This document shows positions 52,831 through 60,813 of a stretch of 64,000 nucleotides of DNA, in pieces. The notes under the pieces are model-generated. The model was given only the letters and a program-made list of their open reading frames with translations. It made no database searches and was not told the origin of the DNA. Made by a program: the position numbers and the translations under genes. The stretch lies in assembly GCA_902589175.1 (NCBI GenBank), contig CACIRX010000002.1, positions 54,783 through 118,782 on the forward strand, given 5' to 3'. This DNA comes from an uncultured Pelagibacteraceae bacterium. Its GTDB lineage: Bacteria > Pseudomonadota > Alphaproteobacteria > Pelagibacterales > AG-422-B15. Numbering within the stretch: the first letter of the stretch is position 1; the number at the start of each line of letters is the position of its first letter.

Positions 52831-54011
52831 GTAAGCATATAATTCCTTGAATCAGGAACAGTTTTCTTGTTTTTTGATAATTGCATTTGAAAGACAACTA
52901 AAGTTGACTCCTCAAAGGAAGCTTGAGAGGATGAAAGGTAGAAGTCCCACATTCTACAAAATTTTTCATCATAAATTTCTTTGACCTTGTCTATGTTGTC
53001 ATAAAAGTTATATCTCCATCTTTTTAAAGTTTCTGCATAATGAAATCTTAAAACCTGAACATCTGTTAATGAAAGGCCTGATTTTTCTACTCTAGATACT
53101 GTTTCACTAAGTGCAGGAATATATCCACCTGGAAATATATATTTATCAATCCAAGGGTCAGTATTACCTGGCTCGTTTAATCTTCCAATAGTATGAATAA
53201 GGGCCACTCCACTATCATTTAAAAGATCATAGACCTTATTAAAAAATTCCTGATAATGAGCTGTTCCAACGTGCTCAAACATACCAACAGATACTATTCG
53301 ATCATATTTTTCATTAACATTTCTATAATCCTGCAATCTATATTCAACCTTTTCTAACTTTTCTCTAATTTTTCTTTGCTGTGCATAAGCAATTTGCTCT
53401 TCGGATAGCGTTACCCCAACAACATTTGCATTTGATTTTTTATAAATGTGTGCTGCCATTCCACCCCAACCGCAGCCAATATCTAAGACTGATTGATTTT
53501 CTTCAAGAAGAAGTTTTTTTGAAATTAATTCTTTTTTATTAATTTGAGCCTGTTCTAACGTATCATTTGGAGAGTTAAAGTAGGCACAAGAATATTGTCT
53601 ATCCGGATCTAAAAATAGTTCGTAGAGTTTATCAGATAAATCATAATGATGGGCAACGTTTCGTTTTGATTTTGATATGTAGTTACTTGTAGTAAGTTTA
53701 TTTGATATTGCTCTAACTACTTTTGAGAGCTTCATCACCCAATGATCAATATCTACTTCCGTATTAGCAAAAATTAGTTTTAAGAAATCATGAATACGTC
53801 CCTCCTCTACCACAAGTGATCCATTCATATAACTTTCACCAAAATGTACTGATGGGTTCATCAATAATTTTATCTCTGAGAAGTTATTTGTAGTTCTGAT
53901 CTTTATGGGATCTCCTGTTCCATCGCCGTACGTATTAATTTCGCCATTCGGCATTACCCATGTGAGGTTTCCTGTTTTTATGATTTTAGAGAGAAGGCTT
54001 TTTGTTATCAT
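52827..54011 (-). CDS. cfa: Cyclopropane-fatty-acyl-phospholipid synthase
   Basis: 394 aa. N-terminal lipid-binding region, then YDLSDKLYELFLDPDRQYSCAYF (split: NVAHHYDLSDKLYELFL and YSCAYF), SAM-binding VLDIGCGWGGMAAHIYK and YPGG-type tail with IFPGGYIPAL. It adds a methylene bridge from S-adenosylmethionine to unsaturated acyl chains in the membrane. Proximity to a desaturase is consistent. Related methyltransferases that make 10-methyl or N-containing lipids are less likely. Confidence 0.92.
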   Translation of the reverse strand: MITKSLLSKIIKTGNLTWVMPNGEINTYGDGTGDPIKIRTTNNFSEIKLLMNPSVHFGESYMNGSLVVEEGRIHDFLKLIFANTEVDIDHWVMKLSKVVRAISNKLTTSNYISKSKRNVAHHYDLSDKLYELFLDPDRQYSCAYFNSPNDTLEQAQINKKELISKKLLLEENQSVLDIGCGWGGMAAHIYKKSNANVVGVTLSEEQIAYAQQRKIREKLEKVEYRLQDYRNVNEKYDRIVSVGMFEHVGTAHYQEFFNKVYDLLNDSGVALIHTIGRLNEPGNTDPWIDKYIFPGGYIPALSETVSRVEKSGLSLTDVQVLRFHYAETLKRWRYNFYDNIDKVKEIYDEKFCRMWDFYLSSSQASFEESTLVVFQMQLSKNKKTVPDSRNYMLT

Positions 54012-54056
54012 GTGCTAAATTTAATATAATCTTGAGAGAATTTTCAATAATAAAAA

Positions 54057-55127
54057 TTAAGCTGGCTTTTCTGTTAAAATAATTAAAATCTTACTATTTT
54101 CATCAATTCCACTTTCTGGATATTTTTTTGCTTCTTTGATAGCAGCGTATCCTGCCCCACCTGATGGAGAAGTATCAAATTTGTTTTGTTTTAAATCTTC
54201 AACCGCAATATCTGCATCTTCATCTTCAATAGTCATAAAATTTGTACAAGTTATTGCAAGTGATGATAGAGCTTTTATCGAAGGGCTTTTACAATCTAAT
54301 CGTCCCATATTAGAAACACCACCTGTGACAGTTACTGCTTTTCCTTCGATTATAGACTCGAGCAATACGGGAGCCTTTGTGGGTTCAACAATTATTATTT
54401 TTGGATCATTACCAAAATATTTTCTCATATAGGTTGCAATGGATGCAGGAAAACCTCCCACTCCGGCTTGTAAAAATATATGTGTTGGAGTTTCATCGCA
54501 TTTTGTGCACGCTTCATCTGCAAGAACTAAATATCCCTGCATAACTCTCAAGCCGTGATCGTATCCTTTCCAGGTTACATCTGACAAAAGCATCCAATTG
54601 TTTTTCTCAGCTTCTTGCTTTGCACCCTCTAAACTCTCTTCATAGTCATTGCCGCATACAACAACCTCTGCACCAAAACTTCTAATTTTATCTGCAAAGC
54701 TTGAAGGGACATTTTTAGATAAATAAATTACTGCCTTTGCTCCAAATATTCTTGCGCCAGCTGCTAGAGAAATCCCATGATTACCTGCACTTGCTGATAT
54801 ATAAGTTTTTCCATTTAGAGCCGAACTCCATTTTGCATCCTTACTGAAAGATTTTAAATTTTCTGCAGCATCACTTGCAATTACAAACGCTGCACCAAGC
54901 GCTTTAAAACTTCCAAGGCCCATTCGGTCTCTTTCATCCTTAAACCATAATTTATTTATACCTAATTCATGACTTAATTTGGCTGACTCAGCTAACGGTG
55001 TTTCAGCGGCTTTGGGACACAAACTCAAAAGCTTTTTTACAGCCTCAACATCTGTACTAACAGGATCAATGCCATTATCTCCTGGAAGTCCTTTTTTAAA
55101 ATATGGATTTGTAATAAACTTTTTCAT
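54057..55127 (-). CDS. PLP-dependent diaminopropionate ammonia-lyase-like enzyme
   Basis: 356 aa, fold type II PLP enzyme. The PLP lysine is in LGSFKALGAAF, the substrate loop ISASAGNHGISLAAGARIFG is typical, and SDVTWKGYDHGLRVMQGY resembles the diaminopropionate ammonia-lyase signature rather than threonine synthase or serine dehydratase. Likely deaminates 2,3-diaminopropionate or a similar beta-substituted amino acid to an oxo acid and ammonia. Slightly shorter than E. coli DpaL (about 400 aa). Isolated gene, divergent from a secreted protease-like gene. Confidence 0.78.
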   Translation of the reverse strand: MKKFITNPYFKKGLPGDNGIDPVSTDVEAVKKLLSLCPKAAETPLAESAKLSHELGINKLWFKDERDRMGLGSFKALGAAFVIASDAAENLKSFSKDAKWSSALNGKTYISASAGNHGISLAAGARIFGAKAVIYLSKNVPSSFADKIRSFGAEVVVCGNDYEESLEGAKQEAEKNNWMLLSDVTWKGYDHGLRVMQGYLVLADEACTKCDETPTHIFLQAGVGGFPASIATYMRKYFGNDPKIIIVEPTKAPVLLESIIEGKAVTVTGGVSNMGRLDCKSPSIKALSSLAITCTNFMTIEDEDADIAVEDLKQNKFDTSPSGGAGYAAIKEAKKYPESGIDENSKILIILTEKPA

Positions 55128-55156
55128 TAAATAAAAACCTTATCAGATTTAAAAAT

Positions 55157-56041
55157 ATGCGTATATTTATTAGCTATACTATAATAAGTTTTTTTTTAGC
55201 TTCAGCTGTGTTTTCTGATGAAAAACCAGGAAGAAACTTCACTGATCTTCCTGATATTGATGATGGTTATAATATTCATGTTTTGTACGTTTTACCAAAA
55301 GATGGTGTTGATAAAGAATATGATCTTGATAGCAAAATAAGCATGTTAATGTATCAAATCGATAAATGGTTTAACTCAAAAACTAAAGATAGATTATTTG
55401 CAGATGGTCAAAATCTTAAATTTGATCGTAAAGATGATAGTAAAATTGATATAACCTTTTTAAGATTGGATATTAATGATGATGAAATATCCAAACACGG
55501 AATTCAGGCAGTTAATGTATTACAGCCTGCAATAAGTAGATTTGGTTTTAACGACCCAAAAAAAGTTTATTTCATCATCTATGGCGGCTCTAACAGAGAT
55601 GTTTGTGCGTCTTCTCAACTTCCAAGTTATGCAACAGAGGGTGTAACAGCTAACACGGCAGCCCTTTATTACCCAGGAAAAAGAAGTGGATCATGTATTG
55701 AAAACAATGGTGGTTTTAAACCTGAATTTAATGAAACTGCTAAAGCTGCTCTTCATGAGATCCTGCATGTTTTGGGGGCCGTACCACAGTGTGCAGAAGA
55801 TCATCTCGTTTTTAAAGATGAAGGCACGATCAATGATGGCATCGGAGGGCACCTATCAATACCTGGTGATATAATGTACAGCGTACAATCTAATAAAACT
55901 TACGATAAAGCGAAACATTTAGATTTCAAAAGTTCAAATTATTATAATCACAATAATGAAAATTGTTTAGATATTGCAAAAAGTAGATATGTGCTTCCAA
56001 CAGTGAGTAATCCTCAACTGCCTACTTTTTCAACAAAATAA
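55157..56041 (+). CDS. Secreted metzincin-like zinc metalloprotease
   Basis: 294 aa with signal peptide (ISYTIISFFLASAVFS). Around residue 196 the sequence LHEILHVLGAVPQCAEDH carries the HExxHxxG zinc motif, in which the last ligand would be the D or H after the glycine; 35-40 residues later GDIMYS looks like the Met-turn of metzincins. Cysteines nearby (SSQ, CIEN, PQC) may stabilise the fold. A protease role is inferred from these motifs only. No known family name assigned. Confidence 0.66.
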   Translation: MRIFISYTIISFFLASAVFSDEKPGRNFTDLPDIDDGYNIHVLYVLPKDGVDKEYDLDSKISMLMYQIDKWFNSKTKDRLFADGQNLKFDRKDDSKIDITFLRLDINDDEISKHGIQAVNVLQPAISRFGFNDPKKVYFIIYGGSNRDVCASSQLPSYATEGVTANTAALYYPGKRSGSCIENNGGFKPEFNETAKAALHEILHVLGAVPQCAEDHLVFKDEGTINDGIGGHLSIPGDIMYSVQSNKTYDKAKHLDFKSSNYYNHNNENCLDIAKSRYVLPTVSNPQLPTFSTK

Positions 56042-56042
56042 G

Positions 56043-56561
56043 TTATGGTGTTGCAGCTGGTATTGGCGAATAATTATACATAACATAAAGTTGCTGGTAG
56101 CATAGCTTGCCTGTTTTCGCTGCATAATCTTGATGGTACTCTTCTGCAGGATAAAACTCTACTGTTTCTCTAATTTCTGTAACTATTGGGTTTTCAAACT
56201 TGCCTGATAAATCTATTTTTTCAATTTTACTCTCAATAATTTCTTTTTCATATTCGCTGTTGTAAAAGAGTATCGATTTATATTGCTCCCCAATATCAGG
56301 ACCTTGACGATTTAAGGTTGTGGGATCATGAATGATAAAAAATGTATCAATCAATTCATTAAAAGTAACTTCACTGCTATCATAATCAATCTTGACCACT
56401 TCAACGTGTCCTGTCTCGCCAGTTAAAACATCCTCATATCTAGGATTGTCTAAATGACCACCAGAATAACCTGAGGTTGCATTGATAACACCAGGCATTT
56501 GTTCATATAAAACCTCAACACCCCAAAAGCACCCTGCACCTACTATTAAAGATGATAGCAT
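56043..56561 (-). CDS. msrA: Peptide methionine sulfoxide reductase MsrA
   Basis: 172 aa, no signal peptide. Catalytic site AGCFWGVEV near the N-terminus and GYSGGHLDNPRYEDVLTG, HVEVV and YHQDY motifs are all present. Reduces the S form of methionine sulfoxide using thioredoxin. The resolving cysteine (KLCYQQL) lies toward the C-terminus. The matching MsrB is encoded at 62.7 kb. Confidence 0.94.
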   Translation of the reverse strand: MLSSLIVGAGCFWGVEVLYEQMPGVINATSGYSGGHLDNPRYEDVLTGETGHVEVVKIDYDSSEVTFNELIDTFFIIHDPTTLNRQGPDIGEQYKSILFYNSEYEKEIIESKIEKIDLSGKFENPIVTEIRETVEFYPAEEYHQDYAAKTGKLCYQQLYVMYNYSPIPAATP

Positions 56562-56598
56562 ACTAGTTGATATAAATTGCTTGTGGAAAATTCAATAT

Positions 56599-57702
56599 TT
56601 ATTTTCGGTCAGCCACAAGCATTTCATCATAAAACCACAATCCGTCATGATCACGAATTATGTCCTCAATACACTTAATATAACTTTGATCTGCTTCCTT
56701 TTCCTTAACCATTTGATCACTTATTTGAGCAACATATGTGCAAGCATTCCATGCAGAAAATACTAATGATGTGGCAATACCACTGTTTATCTCATTTGGC
56801 TGCGACCTCAGTTTGTATTCAAATATCTCTGGTTCTCTGAAATGAATTTTACCATTAAGTTCATTACCTAAGTTATTTTTCATGTACTGAATGATGTCAT
56901 GACCTTTATTTGGAAATGGATTTTCATCAGGCCAAAGTTGATTAATTGCATTGAGACCAGGGTCATTTCCGTAAGAGTGAAAAGCAACCATTTTTCCATT
57001 TGGCGCTAGCAAACTAACCATAGGTTTAATTACATTATTAACTTTTTTTTCAACACTCGCTCGTGAGCGATATGCTTGTGAAACAATAACTAAATCAAAT
57101 TCATTAATAGACTCGTTTTTAGATGGAATTATTTGATCTAATGTGAATTCATGATCTTTTCTATATATGCAAATTACAGATGGATTTTCATAAGTTGTAT
57201 TGCCTTGTTTATTTTCTTCAACTCTCCAATTTTCTTTTAAAAGTGGGCCCAACTGTCTTAATTGCTCATAGAAGCCAAATGAAGAATCACCATCTAATGC
57301 AATGCTGCTCCAGTTCATATTTTGTTGCTTAGACTCGTTATTTGATTTGAGATGCCCAGCTTCAGAATAGTGTAAATTAGATATTGTAAAAACCATATTT
57401 GGATGTTCAACAAATCTGTCAGCAAGTTTTTCAATTGTAATTCTTGCATCTTCCATGCTTACATCTTTGCAAGAAACATAAAAAGGAACAGTTGGAAATT
57501 TTTGATGGGCAATTCGAAGCACATTCATTAATACAGCTCCATCACCTACCCCAGCATCAAATATTTTTAGAGCTGGTTTTACTGGTTTCAATTCATTAAT
57601 TATATGAGATAGCTTTTCAGCTATTACTGCCTTTTCATTTGTAGTTGTTACAAATAATAAATATCTCTGTCGATTGTCAAAAAAACGGACCTCTTCTGCC
57701 AT
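56599..57702 (-). CDS. SAM-dependent methyltransferase-like protein
   Basis: About 367 aa from ATG 57702, where conserved-looking sequence starts (MAEEVRFFDNRQRY); the track's GTG at 57738 lies inside the divergent DUF1192 gene. A Rossmann-type nucleotide site is seen as ALKIFDAGVGDGAVLMNVL followed by FYVSCKDVS. Later there is a second conserved segment, VIVSQAYRSRA. I recognise the general class I methyltransferase fold, not the substrate. Long for the class, so an additional C-terminal domain is possible. Confidence 0.66.
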   Translation of the reverse strand: MAEEVRFFDNRQRYLLFVTTTNEKAVIAEKLSHIINELKPVKPALKIFDAGVGDGAVLMNVLRIAHQKFPTVPFYVSCKDVSMEDARITIEKLADRFVEHPNMVFTISNLHYSEAGHLKSNNESKQQNMNWSSIALDGDSSFGFYEQLRQLGPLLKENWRVEENKQGNTTYENPSVICIYRKDHEFTLDQIIPSKNESINEFDLVIVSQAYRSRASVEKKVNNVIKPMVSLLAPNGKMVAFHSYGNDPGLNAINQLWPDENPFPNKGHDIIQYMKNNLGNELNGKIHFREPEIFEYKLRSQPNEINSGIATSLVFSAWNACTYVAQISDQMVKEKEADQSYIKCIEDIIRDHDGLWFYDEMLVADRK

Positions 57703-57729
57703 ATTTAATCTTAACAAGTTGCCAAAAAA

Positions 57730-57927
57730 ATGAAACACTCAACTTCAATGGATACAGATGATTTAGAGCCAATTATTAAGCCAAAAGAAATTGATTTTGA
57801 TACATTGAGTATAGAAGAACTCAAAGAATATATCATAGCACTTAACGAAGAAATTAAGAGGGCTGAAAACTATATTTCATCAAAAGAAAAAGATCGTCTA
57901 AATGCCGAGAATTTATTCAAGAAATGA
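57730..57927 (+). CDS. DUF1192 small protein
   Basis: 65 aa: acidic N-terminus, TDDLEPIIKPKE, then SIEELKEYIIALNEEIKRAEN and a coiled tail, the short DUF1192 pattern common in alphaproteobacteria. Function unknown; often next to polar or cell-envelope genes. A start at the seventh codon (57748, MDTDDLEP) would fit the family better and cannot be excluded because neither start has a clear SD. Overlaps the next gene by ATGA. Confidence 0.83.
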   Translation: MKHSTSMDTDDLEPIIKPKEIDFDTLSIEELKEYIIALNEEIKRAENYISSKEKDRLNAENLFKK

Positions 57928-58151
57928 TTAATAGATACGGCTTAGTTCCATTAGCATTCGCGCTTTTCGTTTTTGTAATTTTTTTTACATCTCTTGTCCC
58001 TTCACTGCACAAAAGTTGTATTGATCGTAATTTGGCTGTTTTAAATAATTTAGATGAGGCTAAATATTCAGAAAGCGAAATAAAAGAACTTGGTTTATCG
58101 ATTGGGACTGGCTGCAGAGAAGATAATTCCTTTCAACTTGCAGCCAATTAA
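57924..58151 (+). CDS. Small single-span membrane protein (75 aa)
   Basis: 75 aa with one strong N-terminal span (LVPLAFALFVFVIFFTSLVPSL) and a polar periplasmic tail with two cysteines (KSCIDRN and GTGCRED), probably a disulfide. It overlaps the DUF1192 gene by ATGA, so it is translated with it. No family recognised. Confidence 0.62.
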   Translation: MINRYGLVPLAFALFVFVIFFTSLVPSLHKSCIDRNLAVLNNLDEAKYSESEIKELGLSIGTGCREDNSFQLAAN

Positions 58152-58155
58152 AATT

Positions 58156-58449
58156 TTAGCTTGGAAAATTTAAGAGGGCATCCTCAGTCATAACTGTCAT
58201 CACCGTTGTCTCAGTTAAAGCTCCTGCCTCTTGCCTGGCTTTAGTTAATTCTTCGTCGTTTTTAAAAGCCATAAGTCCTTCTTTATCGTCATAATGCATA
58301 ATAACTACCATCGAGTTATCATCTTCAGCATGAGATCCAGCAAATATAATTCTGCCTTTAAAGCCCTCTAGTTTATGTTTATTTTCATGAACCATATCTT
58401 TCCATGATTTAAAACCTTTTGATAATTTTTGTGTAAGCATTACATACAT
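58156..58449 (-). CDS. Small dimeric alpha/beta-barrel-like protein (97 aa)
   Basis: 97 aa; the order of strands and helices (MYVMLTQKL, then SWKDMVHENKHKLEG, RIIFAGSHAEDDNSMVVIMHYDD and EGLMAFKNDEELTKAR) suggests an ABM/DUF3764-type dimeric alpha-beta barrel. Such proteins act as small monooxygenases, isomerases or heme binders. It follows a cupin gene by 24 bp in a minus-strand operon. Substrate unknown. Confidence 0.6.
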   Translation of the reverse strand: MYVMLTQKLSKGFKSWKDMVHENKHKLEGFKGRIIFAGSHAEDDNSMVVIMHYDDKEGLMAFKNDEELTKARQEAGALTETTVMTVMTEDALLNFPS

Positions 58450-58473
58450 ATTGTTATCTCCTTTTTTTAATAA

Positions 58474-58824
58474 TTACTCACCCCATTTACCTGCAAATTC
58501 ATAAACAACAGCAGGATCATCACCTACAACCCATCCATCGTGACCAGGTGCAATTGAATACGCATCACCAGCAGTATAAGACATTTCAGTGCCATCGTTG
58601 TGCTTAACTGCAACTGTTCCACTCACAATCACTCCCAAATGCGTTGCTTGGCAACTATCTGTCCCCACTGTAGGCTTGATATCATTCGACCACTTCCATC
58701 CTGGTTCAAGTGATAATTTCATTATACGTTGTCCACCTACATTTACGGCTTCAATTTTTGCGTTATTGAAATTGTCATTAATTTCATCCGCATTTGCAAA
58801 ACTTTTAACCTCAACACTATTCAT
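58474..58824 (-). CDS. Cupin-domain protein
   Basis: 116 aa small cupin. Metal-ligand positions can be seen in the region ATHLGVIVSG (His), and the second motif around GDAYSIAPGHDGWVVGDD. Short length indicates a single conserved beta-barrel. These proteins isomerise or open rings of small molecules, or act as ligand sensors. It is 9 bp after the NTF2-like gene. Role unassigned. Confidence 0.78.
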   Translation of the reverse strand: MNSVEVKSFANADEINDNFNNAKIEAVNVGGQRIMKLSLEPGWKWSNDIKPTVGTDSCQATHLGVIVSGTVAVKHNDGTEMSYTAGDAYSIAPGHDGWVVGDDPAVVYEFAGKWGE

Positions 58825-58833
58825 AATTACTCC

Positions 58834-59214
58834 TTATTTCTTCATTGCATTAAACGCTGTGAGCGTATCATCAAAAGTCATCATGACTTTGAATTGATTG
58901 TTCTCAACTTCAAAGTAATGACCAAACATAGTATCCATACCATCAGCAGTTCCTTTCACTAATGCAAATACTTTGTTCCCTTCACTAATCATTGCTTGGG
59001 GCGTAACCATAAAATTATCCCAGTACTCAGGGATTTTTGACATATTTGCAATGAAATTTTCCTTACCTTTATGCACACCTGCTAATGGATGTTTTCCTTC
59101 TTCTCCTGGAAAAGTCCATGTTATGTCGTCATGAACTATTTCACTAAAGAATGTCTCCATATCTCCAGAGCCGAATAAATCATAACCTCTTTGAACTACC
59201 TCTTTTACGTCCAT
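58834..59214 (-). CDS. SnoaL/NTF2-like protein
   Basis: 126 aa. The pattern DVKEVVQRGYDLFGSGDMETFFSEI followed by DITWTFPGEEGKHPLAGVHKGK (shown in parts) and an ending FDDTLTAFNAMKK is that of the SnoaL-like fold, used by polyketide cyclases, ketosteroid isomerases and related enzymes, and also by non-enzymatic proteins. It heads the minus-strand NTF2-cupin-barrel operon, opposite the SDR gene across a 119-bp spacer that must hold both promoters. Confidence 0.78.
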   Translation of the reverse strand: MDVKEVVQRGYDLFGSGDMETFFSEIVHDDITWTFPGEEGKHPLAGVHKGKENFIANMSKIPEYWDNFMVTPQAMISEGNKVFALVKGTADGMDTMFGHYFEVENNQFKVMMTFDDTLTAFNAMKK

Positions 59215-59333
59215 ATTAACCTCCTAGTCATAATATAAATTTTAGACATAATTACTTCTTTAAATAAAAATATTATGAACTATCTTAGTGAAACTTTTAT
59301 GACAAATTTTTATACCTTTTTTAAGGAGTTAAT

Positions 59334-60197
59334 ATGACTGATCTCAAAGGAAAAACGTTATTTATAACTGGTGCTACTAGAGGCATTGGATACGCAATTG
59401 CTGAACGTGCTGCAAAAGATGGTGCTAATATAGCAATCATTGCCAAGACGACTGAACCGCAACCAACATTGCCTGGTACTATTTTTACTGCTGCTGAGGA
59501 TTTGATTAAAGCTGGCGGTAATGCAATTGGTATAAAAACAGATATAAGATTCGAGGATCAGGTGCTTGCTGCTGTTGAAAAAACTGTAGAAACATTCGGT
59601 GGTATTGATATTTGTGTTAACAATGCAAGTGCTATTAGCTTAACGCCAACTGTAAATACAGAAATGAAAAGATACGACTTGATGCATAACATTAATACTA
59701 GAGGAACGTTTCTTGTTTCTAAATCATGCATTCCTCATTTAAAAAAAGGAAACAATCCACATATTCTAAATCTAGGTCCACCGCTAAACATGGAAAGTCA
59801 GTGGTTTAGTCCGCATGTAGCTTATACTATGGCAAAATATGGAATGAGCATGTGTACACTAGGAATGTCAGAAGAATTAAAGTCATCAGGCATTGCAGTA
59901 AATTCATTATGGCCAAGAACGATGATTGATACAGCTGCTGTTAACAATATTTTAGCGGCATCAATGGATGACCAGGGCAAAAGTAAATGCAGAACACCTG
60001 CTATCATGGGTGATGCTGCATATGTAATACTTACTCAGGATTCCAAAAAATTTACTGGAAACATGTGTGTTGATGACAGTACGATGATGAAAGCTGGTAA
60101 GACGGATTTATCTGAATATCTTGCAACTCCTGATGCTGAACCATTTCCAGATTTCTTTGTAAACAAGGATGATGGTGAAGATATTATTCTAAGTTAA
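59334..60197 (+). CDS. Short-chain dehydrogenase/reductase (HSDL2-like)
   Basis: 287 aa. SDR Rossmann site GATRGIGYAIAERAA, active-site region INNASAI-like VNNASAISL, catalytic YTMAKYGMS (Tyr and Lys) and long C-terminal tail. The longer insert after the cofactor loop (TTEPQPTLPGTIFTAAEDL) is typical of HSDL2-like dehydrogenases. Good SD AAGGAG lies just before the ATG. It faces away from the NTF2/cupin operon, so the two likely share a control region. Confidence 0.86.
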   Translation: MTDLKGKTLFITGATRGIGYAIAERAAKDGANIAIIAKTTEPQPTLPGTIFTAAEDLIKAGGNAIGIKTDIRFEDQVLAAVEKTVETFGGIDICVNNASAISLTPTVNTEMKRYDLMHNINTRGTFLVSKSCIPHLKKGNNPHILNLGPPLNMESQWFSPHVAYTMAKYGMSMCTLGMSEELKSSGIAVNSLWPRTMIDTAAVNNILAASMDDQGKSKCRTPAIMGDAAYVILTQDSKKFTGNMCVDDSTMMKAGKTDLSEYLATPDAEPFPDFFVNKDDGEDIILS

Positions 60198-60205
60198 ATA
60201 ATCCT

Positions 60206-60319
60206 ATGGAGCAGTTTAGTTTTAAACAGTTCTTACAAATTATTTATAGAATACTCACCTTTCCATTAATGGCTCTTGTTGTCTTTTTGGTTTTGATGTT
60301 GTTTTTGTATTTTTTTTGA
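60206..60319 (+). CDS. Possible 37-aa membrane peptide
   Basis: A short frame from ATG 60206 to TGA 60319 starts 8 nt after the SDR stop. It is a polar 20-residue start (MEQFSFKQFLQIIYRI) followed by one hydrophobic helix (LMALVVFLVLMLFLYFF). No SD. Such single-span peptides are often real, but AT-rich DNA makes hydrophobic frames easily, so confidence is low. Confidence 0.35.
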   Translation: MEQFSFKQFLQIIYRILTFPLMALVVFLVLMLFLYFF

Positions 60320-60324
60320 TTTGA

Positions 60325-60498
60325 TTATTCGTCGAAGCGTTTGGTGTTACAAGACTGCAAAGCTGTATCATAATCATCATTATGTTCGCCAGAGCAACAT
60401 GGATCAATATTAATCTTACAATTTGGGCATTGATAGTGACCATGTACATCAATTGGAATTATTGAAGTATTACACCATTGGCAGTTTTGCTGGGTCAT
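60325..60498 (-). CDS. Small zinc-ribbon-like cysteine-rich protein (57 aa), not in the ORF track
   Basis: A full frame from ATG 60498 to TAA 60325 encodes 57 aa: CQWC near the start, CPNC in the middle, then IDPCC and a final SC, seven cysteines in all. CxxC...CxxC is a zinc-ribbon pattern, and CC could be a further metal ligand. The ORF track shows a different frame here (60255-60452), which lacks this pattern and looks like a shadow. It ends 6 bp from the 37-aa frame. Family not recognised. Confidence 0.68.
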   Translation of the reverse strand: MTQQNCQWCNTSIIPIDVHGHYQCPNCKINIDPCCSGEHNDDYDTALQSCNTKRFDE

Positions 60499-60589
60499 TT
60501 TTTAATACCAAATATATTTATCAAATATATTAATTGATTCTTACAAGGAATTATCTATAAGGATCATCAATCCACGTTATCATCATGAA

Positions 60590-60622
60590 AAGCTTAAATA
60601 CTTTCCGTATTTAGGCTTTTTT
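60590..60622 (+). terminator. Rho-independent terminator
   Basis: AAGCTTAAATAC and GTATTTAGGCTT pair over 12 bp (one mismatch or G-U) around a 5-nt loop, followed by TTTT. On the plus strand it ends transcripts from the SDR gene region. Confidence 0.75.
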
Positions 60623-60653
60623 CATTTTTAATTCACATTGTGGGAGTGCTTGA

Positions 60654-60813
60654 TATTATTTAGTTGATGATAATGTGGAGGTTAAAAAGTTGACGCCACC
60701 AACATTGTAAGGGGTGGTGTCCACAACCATTTCAAAAATATTCTAAAATCTACATGACGTAGATGTTTGAAATAAAACTAAAATAAACCCCATCTCTTTA
60801 GATGGGGTTTTTT
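60654..60813 (+). ncRNA. Candidate structured non-coding RNA
   Basis: Between two plus-strand terminators lies a 190-bp stretch without a gene. A promoter is suggested by TTCACA (60632) and TATTAT (60654) at 16-bp spacing. The predicted RNA would fold into three elements: a hairpin with TGTGGA/TCCACA and inner GCCACC/GGTGGT, a second with ATTTCAAA/TTTGAAAT enclosing ATCTAC/GTAGAT, and the terminator stem AAACCCCATCT/AGATGGGGTTT with T-run. No tmRNA, RNase P or SRP hallmarks. Function unknown. Confidence 0.5.
60785..60813. terminator. Strong hairpin terminator
   Basis: AAACCCCATCT (60785-60795) and AGATGGGGTTT (60800-60810) form an 11-bp perfect stem with loop CTTT, followed by T residues on the plus strand. 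On the minus strand it lies immediately after the stop of the 209-aa gene and is flanked by T-rich sequence, so it can serve both directions. Confidence 0.82.

Noticed and set aside
57703-57738. GTG start of the methyltransferase-like gene
   Set aside because: It overlaps the divergent DUF1192 start and adds non-conserved residues; ATG 57702 is preferred.
60255-60452. 65-aa minus-strand ORF in the track
   Set aside because: It overlaps the clearer 57-aa cysteine-rich frame and has no conserved pattern; treated as a shadow.
60654-60813. Identity of the structured RNA as tmRNA, SRP RNA or RNase P
   Set aside because: No tRNA-like ends, no SRP GGAA/AGCAGG domain and far too short for RNase P.
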